Under the pieces are notes generated by a model, which saw nothing but the letters and a program-made list of their open reading frames with translations, was not told where the DNA came from and made no database searches. Below, piece after piece: positions 44,443 to 53,963 of a stretch of DNA of 64,000 nt. The translations under genes were made by a program, and so were the position numbers. Location: the NCBI RefSeq assembly GCF_000344615.1, contig NZ_KB467824.1, positions 1,701,741-1,765,740 on the forward strand. Direction: 5' to 3'. Numbering within the stretch: the stretch's first letter is position 1; every line of letters begins with the position of its first letter. This DNA is from Janthinobacterium sp. CG3. Lineage in GTDB: Bacteria > Pseudomonadota > Gammaproteobacteria > Burkholderiales > Burkholderiaceae_D.

Positions 44443-45681
44443 TTAGCGGTAGAAGCGGCGCTTGCCGGCGCGCTCGGCCGCTTTCGGCGCCATGTCCTTG
44501 AGTACTTTCTTGACCACGGTGCCGCCGGGCGCCGTCGCCGGCACCCGGTGCTCCGCCTCGAAGTCCGGCTCGTCGATGCGGCGCAGGGTTTGCCGGGTCA
44601 GCGCTTCGACCGCCGCCAGCAGCTCGACCTCGTCGGCGCACACCAGCGAAACCGCCTCGCCGCTGGCGCCGGCGCGGCCGGTGCGGCCGATGCGGTGGAT
44701 GTAGTCTTCCGCCACGGTCGGCAGGTCGAAGTTGACCACATGCGGCAGATCGTCGATGTCGAGGCCGCGCGCGGCGACGTCGGTTGCCACCAGCACCTGC
44801 ACGTCGGCCGCCTTGAAGCGGGCCAGCGCGCGCAGCCGGTTGGGCTGGGTCTTGTCGCCGTGGATGGCGTCGGCGCTGATGCCCTGCGCCAACAGGTGGC
44901 CGACCAGTTGCTCGACGCCCTTGCGGGTTTTCACGAATACCAACACCTGGCCCCAGCGCTTTTTCTTGAGCAGGTGGCAAAACAATTCGGGTTTGCGCTT
45001 TTTGTCGCACGGAATCATCCACTGCTTGACGCTTTTGACCGTGCTGTTGCGCGGACTCACTTCAATGCTGAGCGGGTCGCGCAGCAGTTTGCCGGCCATG
45101 GCGCGGATCGGCTCCGAGAAGGTGGCCGAGAACAGCAGGGTCTGGCGCTGCTTCGGCAGCGCCGCGAAAATCTGCTCCAGTTCGCGCGAAAAACCCAGGT
45201 CGAGCATGCGGTCGGCCTCGTCCAGCACCAGCGTTTGCAATTGCTCGAATTTGATGGCGTTCTGGCCGTACAGGTCGAGCAGGCGGCCCGGCGTGGCCAC
45301 CAGCACGTCCAACCCTTTGCGCAATTTGCTCAGCTGCGGTTCGATGGCGACGCCGCCGTAGGCGACGAAGCAGCGCAGCGGCAGGTTGCCGCCGTAGGTG
45401 CGGAAGCTTTCGTAGACTTGCTCGGCCAGTTCGCGCGTCGGCACCAGCACCAGCGTGCGCACCGACTGCGGCGCCACCTGCCCTTCCATGGTCAGGCGCT
45501 GCAACAACGGCAGCGCGAAGCCGGCGGTTTTACCGGTGCCGGTCTGCGCCGCGGCCATCAGGTCGCGCCCGGCCAGCACGGCCGGAATGGCCTTGGCCTG
45601 CACCGGCGTCGGCTTCTGGTAGCCGAGTTCGTCAAGTGTGCGCAGCAGGGGATCGATAAGGCCGAGGGAGAGGAACGTCAT
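44443..45681 (-). CDS. rhlE: DEAD-box RNA helicase, RhlE-type
   Basis: A 412-residue ATP-dependent RNA helicase. Motifs in order: Q motif region (GYQKPTPVQAKAIP), AQTGTGKT (motif I), PTRELAEQ (Ia), TPGRLLDL (Ib), DEAD (II), SATF (III), FVKTRKGVEQL (IV), ATDVAARGLDI (V), HRIGRTGRAG (VI). A basic C-terminal tail of about 50 residues aids RNA binding. RhlE family members act in ribosome assembly and mRNA turnover, often at low temperature. AAGG lies upstream of the ATG. No operon partner is evident. Confidence 0.93.
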   Translation of the reverse strand: MTFLSLGLIDPLLRTLDELGYQKPTPVQAKAIPAVLAGRDLMAAAQTGTGKTAGFALPLLQRLTMEGQVAPQSVRTLVLVPTRELAEQVYESFRTYGGNLPLRCFVAYGGVAIEPQLSKLRKGLDVLVATPGRLLDLYGQNAIKFEQLQTLVLDEADRMLDLGFSRELEQIFAALPKQRQTLLFSATFSEPIRAMAGKLLRDPLSIEVSPRNSTVKSVKQWMIPCDKKRKPELFCHLLKKKRWGQVLVFVKTRKGVEQLVGHLLAQGISADAIHGDKTQPNRLRALARFKAADVQVLVATDVAARGLDIDDLPHVVNFDLPTVAEDYIHRIGRTGRAGASGEAVSLVCADEVELLAAVEALTRQTLRRIDEPDFEAEHRVPATAPGGTVVKKVLKDMAPKAAERAGKRRFYR

Positions 45682-45954
45682 TGAATTTACAACCTTGAAA
45701 ACAAATATTACGGTGTGGGAGCTGGCGCGCAGGGGGGGGCTGCGGCGCCCAAAGCAAGATTATAGGGCATGGCCGGCCCGCCGGGTTCGACGCCGACCTG
45801 CCGGCCGCACGCCTGCCCCGCCGCGCCGCGCCGGCATGACCCGGCGAGCCAAACGGCGCCTATCGGCCGCAGTCTGCGCAGAATGCTTGTATTATCGAAA
45901 GCAACACGATCCAATACAAGGCGCGGCGCACAACCACGGTAGCGAGGAAACGGC
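45682..45954. other. Divergent promoter region, rhlE and GMC oxidoreductase
   Basis: No gene seen. It holds a run of eight G residues (45735-45742 region) and TAGCGAGGAAAC before the GMC start, where GAGGA is the ribosome binding site. Promoters for both flanking genes should lie here; none is close to consensus. Confidence 0.4.
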
Positions 45955-47613
45955 ATGGCAACTTATGACTATATTATTGTCGGCGGCGGCTCGGCCGGCT
46001 GCGTGCTGGCGAACCGCTTGTCGGCCGACCCGGCGGTGTCGGTCTGCCTGCTCGAGGCCGGCCCGGCCGACACGCACCCCTGCATCCGCCTGCCGATCGG
46101 CATCGTGTTCATGATGCTCAGCAAGGTGCTGAACTGGCGCTACTACACCGAGCCGCAGGCGCAGCTGAACCAGCGGCGCCTGTACTGGCCGCGCGGCAAG
46201 ACGCTGGGCGGCAGCAGTTCCAGCAACGCCATGGTCTACACGCGCGGCCACGCGCACGACTACGACCACTGGGCGGCGCTGGGCAACCCGGGCTGGAGCT
46301 ACGCCGACGTGCTGCCGCTGTTCAAGCGCGCCGAACACCACGAGCGCGGCGGCAACGACTACCACGGCGTCGGCGGCCCGCTCAACGTCGCCGACCAGCG
46401 CTCGCCGAACCTGCTGTCGGCGGTCTATCTGAGCGCCGCGGTCGAGGCCGGCCACGTCCGCAACGGCGACTTTAGCGGCGCCAGCCAGGAAGGCGTCGGC
46501 CTGTACCAGTTGACGCAGAAAAACGGCGAGCGCTGGAGCGTCGCGCGCGCCTACCTGCACCCGGTGCGCGGGCGCGCCAACCTGACGGTGCTGACCGGCG
46601 CGCGCGCCGGCAAGGTGCTGCTCGAAGGCAAGCGCGCCTGCGGCGTGGCCTACGTCCAGCGCGGCCAGCGCGGCGACATCGGCGCCCGCCGCGAAGTGAT
46701 CCTGTGCGGCGGCGCCATCAACTCGCCGCAATTGCTGATGCTCTCGGGCATAGGGCCGCGGCAGGAACTGCTGCGCCATGGCATCGCGCCGCTGCACGCG
46801 TTGCCCGGCGTCGGCCAGAACCTGCAAGACCACCTGGACGTGCTGGTGGTACACCGCTGCGTGCAACCGGTGTCGCTGGGCATCTCGCTGCGCAACGTGC
46901 TGGCGCAGGGCAAGCACCTGCTCAACTACCTGCTGTTTCGCCACGGCCCCCTGACCACCAACGGCGCCGAGGGCGGCGGTTTCATCAAAAGCGACGCCGC
47001 GCAGCCGATCCCCGACCTGCAATTGCACTTCACGCCGGCCCACCTGGACGACCACGGCCGCAACCTCTCGCGCGCCGCCTATACACTGTTCGGCCACGGC
47101 TATTCGCTGCACGTGTGCGACTTGCGGCCGAAAAGCCGCGGTCATATCGGCCTGAGCAGCGCCGAGCCGGACGCCGACGCCCGCATCGAACCGAACTATC
47201 TGTCCCATCCGGACGATATGGAAACGCTGCTGCGCGGCGTCAAGGCGGCCCGCGCGATACTTGGCGCCAGGGCCTTCGACCGCTTCCGCGGCGAGGAACT
47301 GTTCCCCGGCGCCGAGGCGCAAAGCGACGCGGCGCTGCGCGCCTTCATCCGCGCCAAGGCCGGCACCATCTACCACCCGGTCGGCACCTGCAAAATGGGC
47401 CACGACGCCATGGCCGTGGTCGACGCCGAACTGCGGGTGCACGGCATTGACGGACTGCGGGTGGTCGACGCCTCGATCATGCCGACTCTCATTGGCGGCA
47501 ACACCAACGCGCCGACCGTGATGATCGCCGAAAAAGCCGCCGACCTGATCGCCCGGGCGCGGGCCGGCGAAGCGGCGCCGCGCCAGACGGCCGGCCTGAG
47601 TAACAGCGCCTGA
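45955..47613 (+). CDS. GMC family FAD-dependent oxidoreductase (choline/alcohol dehydrogenase type)
   Basis: A 552-residue flavoprotein. The N-terminal dinucleotide-binding motif is [19 protein letters not shown] (residues 4-22), followed by the GMC signature [18 protein letters not shown]. The catalytic histidine is in [11 protein letters not shown] near residue 474 and the paired histidine/asparagine site in [19 protein letters not shown] near 517. It oxidises an alcohol, possibly choline or an aliphatic alcohol such as AlkJ substrates; the substrate cannot be read from sequence. It converges on a TonB-dependent receptor gene. Confidence 0.92.
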   Translation: MATYDYIIVGGGSAGCVLANRLSADPAVSVCLLEAGPADTHPCIRLPIGIVFMMLSKVLNWRYYTEPQAQLNQRRLYWPRGKTLGGSSSSNAMVYTRGHAHDYDHWAALGNPGWSYADVLPLFKRAEHHERGGNDYHGVGGPLNVADQRSPNLLSAVYLSAAVEAGHVRNGDFSGASQEGVGLYQLTQKNGERWSVARAYLHPVRGRANLTVLTGARAGKVLLEGKRACGVAYVQRGQRGDIGARREVILCGGAINSPQLLMLSGIGPRQELLRHGIAPLHALPGVGQNLQDHLDVLVVHRCVQPVSLGISLRNVLAQGKHLLNYLLFRHGPLTTNGAEGGGFIKSDAAQPIPDLQLHFTPAHLDDHGRNLSRAAYTLFGHGYSLHVCDLRPKSRGHIGLSSAEPDADARIEPNYLSHPDDMETLLRGVKAARAILGARAFDRFRGEELFPGAEAQSDAALRAFIRAKAGTIYHPVGTCKMGHDAMAVVDAELRVHGIDGLRVVDASIMPTLIGGNTNAPTVMIAEKAADLIARARAGEAAPRQTAGLSNSA

Positions 47614-47636
47614 GCGCCGGCGCCCGGCCCGGCCCG

Positions 47637-49841
47637 CTAGAACTTGATTTCCAGCGTGGCGCGCGCGACCATCGGGCTGGCGGCGGTGCCGCTGCGCGCC
47701 AGGCTGCCGTCGGCGTCGGTGTAACTGCTGGCGCTGAAGTCGTCCTGGCCCAGCAGGTTGGCCAGCGCCAGCCGCAGCCGGTGTTGCGGCGTGATTTTCC
47801 ACAGCAGGTACAGGTCGACGTCGCGCCGCACCGCCGCGTAGGCGCGCTGCTGTTCGGAGATGCGCACCGCCCCGCCGTTGCGGAAGGCGAAGCTGGCGCC
47901 GGCGCTGAACGCCCCGCCCGCCGTCTTGTAGTCGATGCCGGCCACCGCGCTCAGCGGGGTTTGCTGGTCGAGCCGGTTGTCCGGCCCCGGCACCGCGTCG
48001 ACGCGCGACCAGTTGCGGCTGACGCTGGCGCGCAGGTCGATCGCCGGCGCGCCGGCGAGCACCGCGCGCAGCGGCAGTTTGGCCTCCAGTTCGATGCCGC
48101 GGGTGACGGCGCGGCCGTCGTTGACCGGCGTCGACAGCCAGCGGCCGCCTTCCAACAGCAGGCCCTGGCGGGTGTAGCCGTCGATGCGCCGCAGCGACGC
48201 GCTCGCGCTCAGCAGCGCGCCGTCGGCCCAGTAGTGTTCGTAGGAGCCGTCCAGGCCCAGCGCCAGTTCCGGCTGCAGCCGCGGGTTGCCGCGCCGGTCG
48301 GGTTCGGTCTGGCTGTTGTTGAGCGAGGTGAAGCGGCGCGGGATCAAGCTGGCGGTCGTCGGCGCCTTGTAGGTGCGCGTCAACGCCAGGCGCAGCTGGT
48401 CTTTGCTGTTGGGTAGCTTCCACAGCGTGTGCAGCAAGGGACTCCAGACGCCGTTGCGCTGGCGCACCGTGTCGTAGAGCGCGCTTGCGCTGCGGGTGGC
48501 CTGGCCCTCCCAGCGCAGCCCGGCATACACCGACCAGCGCGGCGTGACGTTCCATTCGTCCTGGCCGTACAGCGCCAGCCGACCGACCGTGGCGCTGAAG
48601 TCCTCGTCGCTGTTGACCGGCGCGCTGCCCGGCAGGTCGCGCTCGCGCTGGCGCCGGCTGTCGTCGCGGCGGCTGGCGCCGGCGTCCCAGCCGGCCGACA
48701 ACGCGTGGCGCTCGCGCAGCGGCGTGGCGTACTTGCCGGTGGCGCTGAAACCGCGTTCGGTCGAGACGGCCAGCACGCTGCTGTCGCGCGCCAACACGCC
48801 GCCGTTGCTGCCGGTGCTGCGCGTGGCGTTGCTGTTGTGGCCGGCGTTGGCGCCGATTTTGAGGTCGAGCTTGGCGCCGTCGGCCAGCGTGTGCGTCCAG
48901 CCCAGGTCGCTGCGGACGAAATTGCCGCGCCGGCTGCCTAGCTGCTCGTCGCGCTCGAAGGCCGGCGGGCGCCCCAGCTCGGTGGTCCGGACGCCCCGCC
49001 CGCGGCCGCTGTTGCGGTTGGCGTTGACAAAACTTTGCGAGCTCAGCGTGTCGCCGTTGGCCAGCGTCCAGTTCAGGCGCGGCGCCAGGTTCAGGTTGTC
49101 GTTGCGCCCGACGCCCTGGCCGCTGATACGCCGCAACAGGGTCGGCGTGCCGTCGGCCCCGGCGCCGCTCTCCACGGTGTCGCCGCGCTGGTCGAAGAAG
49201 TTGCGGTGCAGCGCCCCGGTCAGCGAATACGACATTGCGCCGGCGCGGTCGGACAGCTGCAGGTTGCCGGTCCCGCTGCGTTGGGTGCCGCCGCCGGCGT
49301 AGGCGATTTTCGCCTCGCGCTGGGCGTCCTTGATGGTTTTGCGCAGTACGATGTTAATCGTACCGGCGATCGCCTGGGTGCTGAATTCGGCGCTGGCCGC
49401 GCGCATGACCTCGATGCGCTCGATGAGCTCGGGCGCCAGCGCGTCGATGGAGAAGCCGGCCGGCGCGCGCTCGCCGTTGAGCAGGACCTGGGTATAGCCC
49501 GCGCCCAGGCCGCGCATGCGCACGCCGCCGCCAATGACGGTGACGCCCGGCACGCGCTTGAGCACGTCGAGCACCGAGGTGTCGCCGTAGCGCAGGATTT
49601 CCTCGCTGCCAACGACGGTCTTGCTGGCGGTGTCGTCGCGGCGCGGGTCGTAGCGGGCGCCGTTGATTTCGACCCGTTGCGGCGCCGGCGCGGCGGCCGG
49701 CTTCGTCGCCGCCTTCGTCGCGGGCTGGGGCGGCTGCGCGTGCGCCTCGGCGCCGGCCGGGGCCTGCTCGGCGTGGGCGCCGCACGCGGCCAGCGCGGCG
49801 GCGGCGATCGTCAAGCGGGCGGATAAGTGGCGGCTGGGCAT
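47637..49841 (-). CDS. TonB-dependent outer-membrane receptor
   Basis: A 734-residue outer-membrane receptor. A signal peptide (ending CGAHAE) is followed by an Ala/Pro/Lys linker, then the plug domain (VVGSEEILRYGDTSVLDVLKRVPGVTVIGGGVRMRGLGAGYTQVLLNGERAP; then IERIEVMRAASAEFSTQAIAGTINIVLRK), and a 22-strand barrel ending in LEIKF with a C-terminal aromatic. The target may be a ferric siderophore or another bulky ligand. The barrel is relatively short. The start ATG at 49841 precedes the signal peptide; an in-frame TTG at 49850 is an alternative. No TonB, regulator or sigma factor adjoins it. Confidence 0.92.
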   Translation of the reverse strand: MPSRHLSARLTIAAAALAACGAHAEQAPAGAEAHAQPPQPATKAATKPAAAPAPQRVEINGARYDPRRDDTASKTVVGSEEILRYGDTSVLDVLKRVPGVTVIGGGVRMRGLGAGYTQVLLNGERAPAGFSIDALAPELIERIEVMRAASAEFSTQAIAGTINIVLRKTIKDAQREAKIAYAGGGTQRSGTGNLQLSDRAGAMSYSLTGALHRNFFDQRGDTVESGAGADGTPTLLRRISGQGVGRNDNLNLAPRLNWTLANGDTLSSQSFVNANRNSGRGRGVRTTELGRPPAFERDEQLGSRRGNFVRSDLGWTHTLADGAKLDLKIGANAGHNSNATRSTGSNGGVLARDSSVLAVSTERGFSATGKYATPLRERHALSAGWDAGASRRDDSRRQRERDLPGSAPVNSDEDFSATVGRLALYGQDEWNVTPRWSVYAGLRWEGQATRSASALYDTVRQRNGVWSPLLHTLWKLPNSKDQLRLALTRTYKAPTTASLIPRRFTSLNNSQTEPDRRGNPRLQPELALGLDGSYEHYWADGALLSASASLRRIDGYTRQGLLLEGGRWLSTPVNDGRAVTRGIELEAKLPLRAVLAGAPAIDLRASVSRNWSRVDAVPGPDNRLDQQTPLSAVAGIDYKTAGGAFSAGASFAFRNGGAVRISEQQRAYAAVRRDVDLYLLWKITPQHRLRLALANLLGQDDFSASSYTDADGSLARSGTAASPMVARATLEIKF

Positions 49842-49973
49842 AAATAACAATAGCGGTGAAGAAAATGCGGTATTGTCCGTCAGTTTGATCCGCTTGCATT
49901 AAGTTAAAGGAAATATTTCTTTAGATATGCACGGACGCCCCGCCGGATTGCTCCCAGCCCCGCGCCGCGCCGT

Positions 49974-49979
49974 TATAAT
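49974..49979 (+). promoter_or_regulatory. Candidate -10 of psd
   Basis: A perfect TATAAT lies 35 bases before the GTG start. TTGCTC at 49948-49953 is a -35 candidate but the spacer is 20 bases. Confidence 0.5.
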
Positions 49980-50008
49980 TCGACTTCGTCTTTGTCAGAG
50001 GCCCTATC

Positions 50009-50851
50009 GTGTCCGATCGTCTTGCCGTTTTGCCGCAGTACCTGCTCCCCAAGGGGGCCTTGACCAATTTCGCCGGCCGCGTCGCCGGCGCCAGGGGGGG
50101 CGCGATGACGACCCGGCTGATCCGCTGGTTCGTCGGCCGCTACGACGTCAACATGGACGAGGCGCTCGATCCGCAGATCGCCAACTACGCCAGTTTCAAC
50201 GAATTCTTCACGCGCGCGCTGCGCCCGGACGCGCGCCCGCTGGCGGCGGCCGACTACATTTGCCCGGTGGACGGGCGTATCAGCCAGTTCGGCCCGATCC
50301 GGGACGACCAGATCTTCCAGGCCAAGGGACACAATTTCAGCACCACCGCGCTGGTCGGCGGCGACAGCGAACTGGCCGCCAAGTTCCAGCACGGCAGCTT
50401 CGCCAACCTGTACCTGAGTCCGCGCGACTACCACCGCATCCATATGCCGTGCGACGGGCGCCTGACGCGCATGATCTACGTCCCGGGCGAGTTGTTCTCG
50501 GTCAACCCGACCACCGCGCGCGGCATTCCCGGCCTGTTCGCCCGCAACGAGCGCGTGGTCTGCGTGTTCGACACGGCCCAGGGCCCGTTCGTCATGACCC
50601 TGGTCGGCGCCACCATCGTCGGCAGCATGGCCACGGTCTGGCACGGCGTCGTCAATCCGCCGCGGGCGCCGTCGATTCGCAGCTGGAGTTACGAAGAGCG
50701 CGACATCCGCTTGAAAAAAGGCGAGGAAATGGGCCGCTTCCTGCTGGGCTCGACCGTCGTCATGCTGTTCCCGAAAGACACGCTGCATTTCAATCCAAGC
50801 TGGCAGCCGGCCGGCCCGGTGCGCCTCGGCGAGGCGATGGCGACGCTGTAG
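50009..50851 (+). CDS. psd: Phosphatidylserine decarboxylase proenzyme
   Basis: A 280-residue proenzyme converting phosphatidylserine to phosphatidylethanolamine in the inner membrane. The self-cleavage site LGST is near residue 247, where the serine becomes the pyruvoyl group. FANLYLSPRDYHRIHMPCDGRL with the conserved histidines and VNPTTARGIPGLFARNERVV are typical. It starts with GTG (50009) preceded by AGAGG. Unlike many psd genes it is not beside pssA here. Confidence 0.95.
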   Translation: MSDRLAVLPQYLLPKGALTNFAGRVAGARGGAMTTRLIRWFVGRYDVNMDEALDPQIANYASFNEFFTRALRPDARPLAAADYICPVDGRISQFGPIRDDQIFQAKGHNFSTTALVGGDSELAAKFQHGSFANLYLSPRDYHRIHMPCDGRLTRMIYVPGELFSVNPTTARGIPGLFARNERVVCVFDTAQGPFVMTLVGATIVGSMATVWHGVVNPPRAPSIRSWSYEERDIRLKKGEEMGRFLLGSTVVMLFPKDTLHFNPSWQPAGPVRLGEAMATL

Positions 50852-50896
50852 TCGGCCTGCCGGCGCCGCGCCCTTGGTTTGGGGGCCGCCGCCGAC

Positions 50897-51802
50897 TCAG
50901 GTGGGGCCGGAGGCGTCGTACATCTGCTCCATCATGTCCAGAAAAACGCGGGTCTTGGCCGGCATCAGGCGCCGGCCCGGAAACACCACCCACCCCGTCA
51001 CGGTCGGGAAACTCCACTCCGGCAGCACCCGTACCAGTTCGCCGCTGGCCAGATACGGCGCGGCGAAGCGCTCGGTGCTGGCGGCGATGCCGATGCCGGT
51101 GCACGCCATGCGCACCAGCAATTCGGGTGAATTGGCCAGCAGGCGCGTCGGCAGGTCGCGGGTCCAGCGCGTTTTGCCGCGCAACAGGGTCCAGCGCGAC
51201 AGGCCGTTGACCGTCGGCGGCAGACTCAACAAGTCATGCTGGAACAAGTCGTCCGGCTGCTCGGGCAGGCCGCGCAGGCTGGTGTAGGCCGGCGCCGCGT
51301 ACAAGGCCAGCGTGCTGAAGCCCACGCGCCGCGCCGCCAGGCTGGCGTCGTCCGGCAAGTCGCCCATGCGGATCGCCAAATCGAAATTCTCCGCCAGCAG
51401 ATCGACCCGCCGCGGCGACAAGTCCAGCTCCAGCGAAATGTCCGGATAGCGCTTGATGAAGGCGGCCAGCAGTTGCCCCATCGTCAGGTTGGCGACGTCG
51501 GCCGGCATCGACATGCGCAGCCGCCCGCTGGGCGCCAATTGCCGGTGCTGCACCAGCGCGGCCGCCGCCTCGGTTTCCTCGGCAACCTTGCGGGCGTGCT
51601 CCAGCAGGCTGGCGCCGAACTCGGTAAGCACCAGCTTGCGCGTGGTGCGTTGCAGCAGCCGCTCGCCCAGCCTGGCTTCCAGCAACGCGATGCGGCGCGA
51701 CACGGTCGATTTCGGCAAGCCGACGCGCTCGGCGGCGCGGCTGAAGCTGCCGCACTCGACGATGCGGGCGAACAGCAGCAAGTCGCTCGGGTCTAAATCC
51801 AT
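50897..51802 (-). CDS. LysR family transcriptional regulator
   Basis: A 301-residue LTTR. The winged HTH is at residues 1-65 ([50 protein letters not shown]), with an effector-binding domain behind. It is divergent from azoR, and the intergenic region has GAACT-N5-AGTTC at 51862-51876, a candidate T-N11-A type LysR site. It probably controls azoR and the pirin gene in response to quinones or other electrophiles, by analogy with other LysR-azoR pairs. Confidence 0.92.
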   Translation of the reverse strand: MDLDPSDLLLFARIVECGSFSRAAERVGLPKSTVSRRIALLEARLGERLLQRTTRKLVLTEFGASLLEHARKVAEETEAAAALVQHRQLAPSGRLRMSMPADVANLTMGQLLAAFIKRYPDISLELDLSPRRVDLLAENFDLAIRMGDLPDDASLAARRVGFSTLALYAAPAYTSLRGLPEQPDDLFQHDLLSLPPTVNGLSRWTLLRGKTRWTRDLPTRLLANSPELLVRMACTGIGIAASTERFAAPYLASGELVRVLPEWSFPTVTGWVVFPGRRLMPAKTRVFLDMMEQMYDASGPT

Positions 51803-51861
51803 GGCATTGTTCCATTATCGGTTTAATGTTATCCATTCTAATGGCTTCCGCACTGGTTTTG

Positions 51862-51876
51862 GAACTGTTAAAGTTC
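51862..51876. promoter_or_regulatory. Inverted repeat in the LysR/azoR intergenic region
   Basis: GAACT-GTTAA-AGTTC is a perfect five-base inverted repeat of 15 bases, centred between the divergent genes and about 40 bases before azoR. It fits the size of a LysR recognition site. Confidence 0.5.
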
Positions 51877-51914
51877 TTCCATCGAAACACCAACCCCACC
51901 GACGGAGACCACAC

Positions 51915-52514
51915 ATGAACATCCTGCAAATCAATTCCAGCGCCCGCAGCAGCGGTTCCGAATCGACCCGCCTGGCCGATGCCATCGTCGCCCGCGTCAA
52001 GGCCGCCAACGCCGGCGCCAGCGTGAGCCGGCGCGACCTGGCCGCGCAACCGCACCCGGTCATCGACGAAGCGACGCTGCAGGCGCTGTTCACGCCGCCG
52101 TCCGAGCGCAACGCCGAGCAGGCGGCCCGCGTGGCGCTGGACGACGCCCTGATCGCCCAGGTGCAGGCGGCCGACGTCATCGTGATCGGCTCGCCGATGT
52201 ACAACTTCGGCATCACCGTGCAACTGAAAAGCTGGTTCGACGCGATCGCCCGCGCCAACGTCACCTTCAAATACGGCGAAACCGGACCGGTCGGCCTGCT
52301 GTCGGGCAAGAAGGTCTACGTCGCGCTGGCCCGCGGCGGCATGCACCGCGACGCCGGCAGCGACACCCAGGTGCCGCACCTGAAAGCCTTCCTCAACTTA
52401 ATCGGCCTGAGCGACGTGCAATTCATCTACGCCGAAGGCCTGGGCATGGGTCCCGACGCGGTGGCCAAGGCGCAGGCGCAAGCGGACGCCGACATCAACG
52501 CCGTGCTGGTGTAA
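51915..52514 (+). CDS. azoR: FMN-dependent NADH-azoreductase
   Basis: A 199-residue flavodoxin-fold reductase using NADH to reduce azo dyes and quinones. The N terminus [25 protein letters not shown] binds FMN phosphate and [31 protein letters not shown] is the AzoR signature. The ATG at 51915 has GGAG upstream. Its regulator is the divergent LysR gene, and the pirin gene follows after 47 bases. Quinone detoxification is the likely physiological role. Confidence 0.93.
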   Translation: MNILQINSSARSSGSESTRLADAIVARVKAANAGASVSRRDLAAQPHPVIDEATLQALFTPPSERNAEQAARVALDDALIAQVQAADVIVIGSPMYNFGITVQLKSWFDAIARANVTFKYGETGPVGLLSGKKVYVALARGGMHRDAGSDTQVPHLKAFLNLIGLSDVQFIYAEGLGMGPDAVAKAQAQADADINAVLV

Positions 52515-52561
52515 ATACCGGCGGGGAACGGGCCACGCGATTTTAGCAACTGGAGAATGAC

Positions 52562-53437
52562 ATGACACAAGCGATAGTGACACCGGAACGAGTGCAACAC
52601 GGCCGCGGCATCGAGCGCGTCGTCGCCGGCCAGGCCGTGATGGACGGCGCCGGCGTCAAAATCAACCGGGTGCTGACGCAAACCTTGCAGCGCCGCCTGG
52701 ACCCCTTCCTGATGCTCGACGCCTTCGCCAGCGACAAGCCGAACGACTACCTGGCCGGCTTTCCCGAGCATCCGCACCGCGGCTTTGAAACCGTCTCCTA
52801 CATGGTCGCCGGGCGCATGCGCCATAAGGACAGCGCCGGCCACGAGGGCCTGCTGAGCAGTGGCGGCGTGCAATGGATGACGGCGGGGCGCGGCGTGATC
52901 CACTCGGAAATGCCGGAGCAGGAAGAAGGCGTGATGGAAGGCTTCCAGCTATGGCTGAACCTGCCGGCGGCCGACAAGATGCGCCAACCCTGGTACCGCG
53001 ATTTCGCCAGCCAGGACATCCCGCGCTTCACCACGGCGGCCGGCGTGACCGTGCAAGTGATCGCCGGCAGCAGCCACGGCGTCGCCGGCGCGGTGCAGCG
53101 CGACGTCACCGAGCCGCTCTACCTCGACATCGCGCTGCCGGCCGGCGCCGACTACAGCCAGTTGCTGCCGCAGGGCCACAACGCCTTTTTCTACACCTTC
53201 CGCGGCGCCGTCAGCGTCGGCGAAAAGGCGGTGGCGAGCGCGCGCATGGCGATTTTGGCCAACGGCGCCGGCGCCGACGGCGTGCGGATCCACGCCAGCG
53301 AAGCGAGCCGCGTCATCCTCATCGCCGGGCGCCCGCTGAACGAGCCGATCGCCCAGCACGGCCCGTTCGTCATGAACACCCAGGCCCAGCTTGCCGAAGC
53401 GATCGACGACTTCCGCGCCGGCCGCCTCGGCGAGTGA
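52562..53437 (+). CDS. Pirin family protein
   Basis: A 291-residue bicupin. Metal ligands are in FPEHPHRGFETVSYM (two histidines) and in GGVQWMTAGRGVIHSEMPEQ (a third histidine and a glutamate). The C-terminal cupin lacks these. Bacterial pirins can have quercetin 2,3-dioxygenase activity or act in redox signalling. Co-transcription with azoR under a LysR regulator is a recurrent arrangement in betaproteobacteria. Confidence 0.92.
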   Translation: MTQAIVTPERVQHGRGIERVVAGQAVMDGAGVKINRVLTQTLQRRLDPFLMLDAFASDKPNDYLAGFPEHPHRGFETVSYMVAGRMRHKDSAGHEGLLSSGGVQWMTAGRGVIHSEMPEQEEGVMEGFQLWLNLPAADKMRQPWYRDFASQDIPRFTTAAGVTVQVIAGSSHGVAGAVQRDVTEPLYLDIALPAGADYSQLLPQGHNAFFYTFRGAVSVGEKAVASARMAILANGAGADGVRIHASEASRVILIAGRPLNEPIAQHGPFVMNTQAQLAEAIDDFRAGRLGE

Positions 53438-53480
53438 ACGCGCGCCGGTGCGCTTCGGCGTTTGCGGCTAGAATCGCTGC

Positions 53481-53963
53481 ATGGCTTCTACTTTTATTGC
53501 ATGGCTCAAGTATTTGAGCCGGGTCTGCGGTTTCGATACCGCCGACTCGTTTCCGCCCGGTCATCCGTATGCGCGCACGCGCTGGAACGCCGCTTATTTT
53601 GATATCGCCTCGGACGTCAAGCCCGACGAGGTGGAGCGCCGCCTGTGCGCGGCCATTTCGAATACGCCCACGGTGTTCGCGTATATCGTCAATCCGACCC
53701 CGCGCATGCAGCGCGCCTTGTTTGGCGTACTCGAAGAGCGCATGCGCCGCAACGGCAACGCCGGCGAGTTGGCGCTGTTGCTGATCGCCGCCTTCCGCAG
53801 CGCGCATACGCAGGAGGCGCTGCCCGGCCTGCGCGCCGCCATCCACGGCACGCGGCACGACGAGGCCGGCGAGCGGGTGCGCAGCCTGCTGGCGTTCCTG
53901 GCGCAGATGCAGTCGCCCTTCGACGTGATCGAGTCGCTGCCGGCGATTGCCGCGCCGCGCTAG
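53481..53963 (+). CDS. Hypothetical protein, alpha-helical
   Basis: A 160-residue protein with no recognised domain. It begins MASTFIAWLKYLSRVCGFDTADSF and has helices rich in Ala, Arg and Leu, with no signal peptide or transmembrane segment. A TAGAAT at 53468-53473 places the expected transcription start at or one base before the ATG, so the message may be leaderless. It converges on the acyltransferase gene and overlaps its end by four bases. Confidence 0.55.
   Translation: MASTFIAWLKYLSRVCGFDTADSFPPGHPYARTRWNAAYFDIASDVKPDEVERRLCAAISNTPTVFAYIVNPTPRMQRALFGVLEERMRRNGNAGELALLLIAAFRSAHTQEALPGLRAAIHGTRHDEAGERVRSLLAFLAQMQSPFDVIESLPAIAAPR

Noticed and set aside
45892..48555. An 887-residue minus-strand open frame across the GMC gene and the TonB receptor gene
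   Set aside because: It is composed of Arg/Gln/His-rich shadow sequence from third-position GC; both overlapping genes have clear family motifs.
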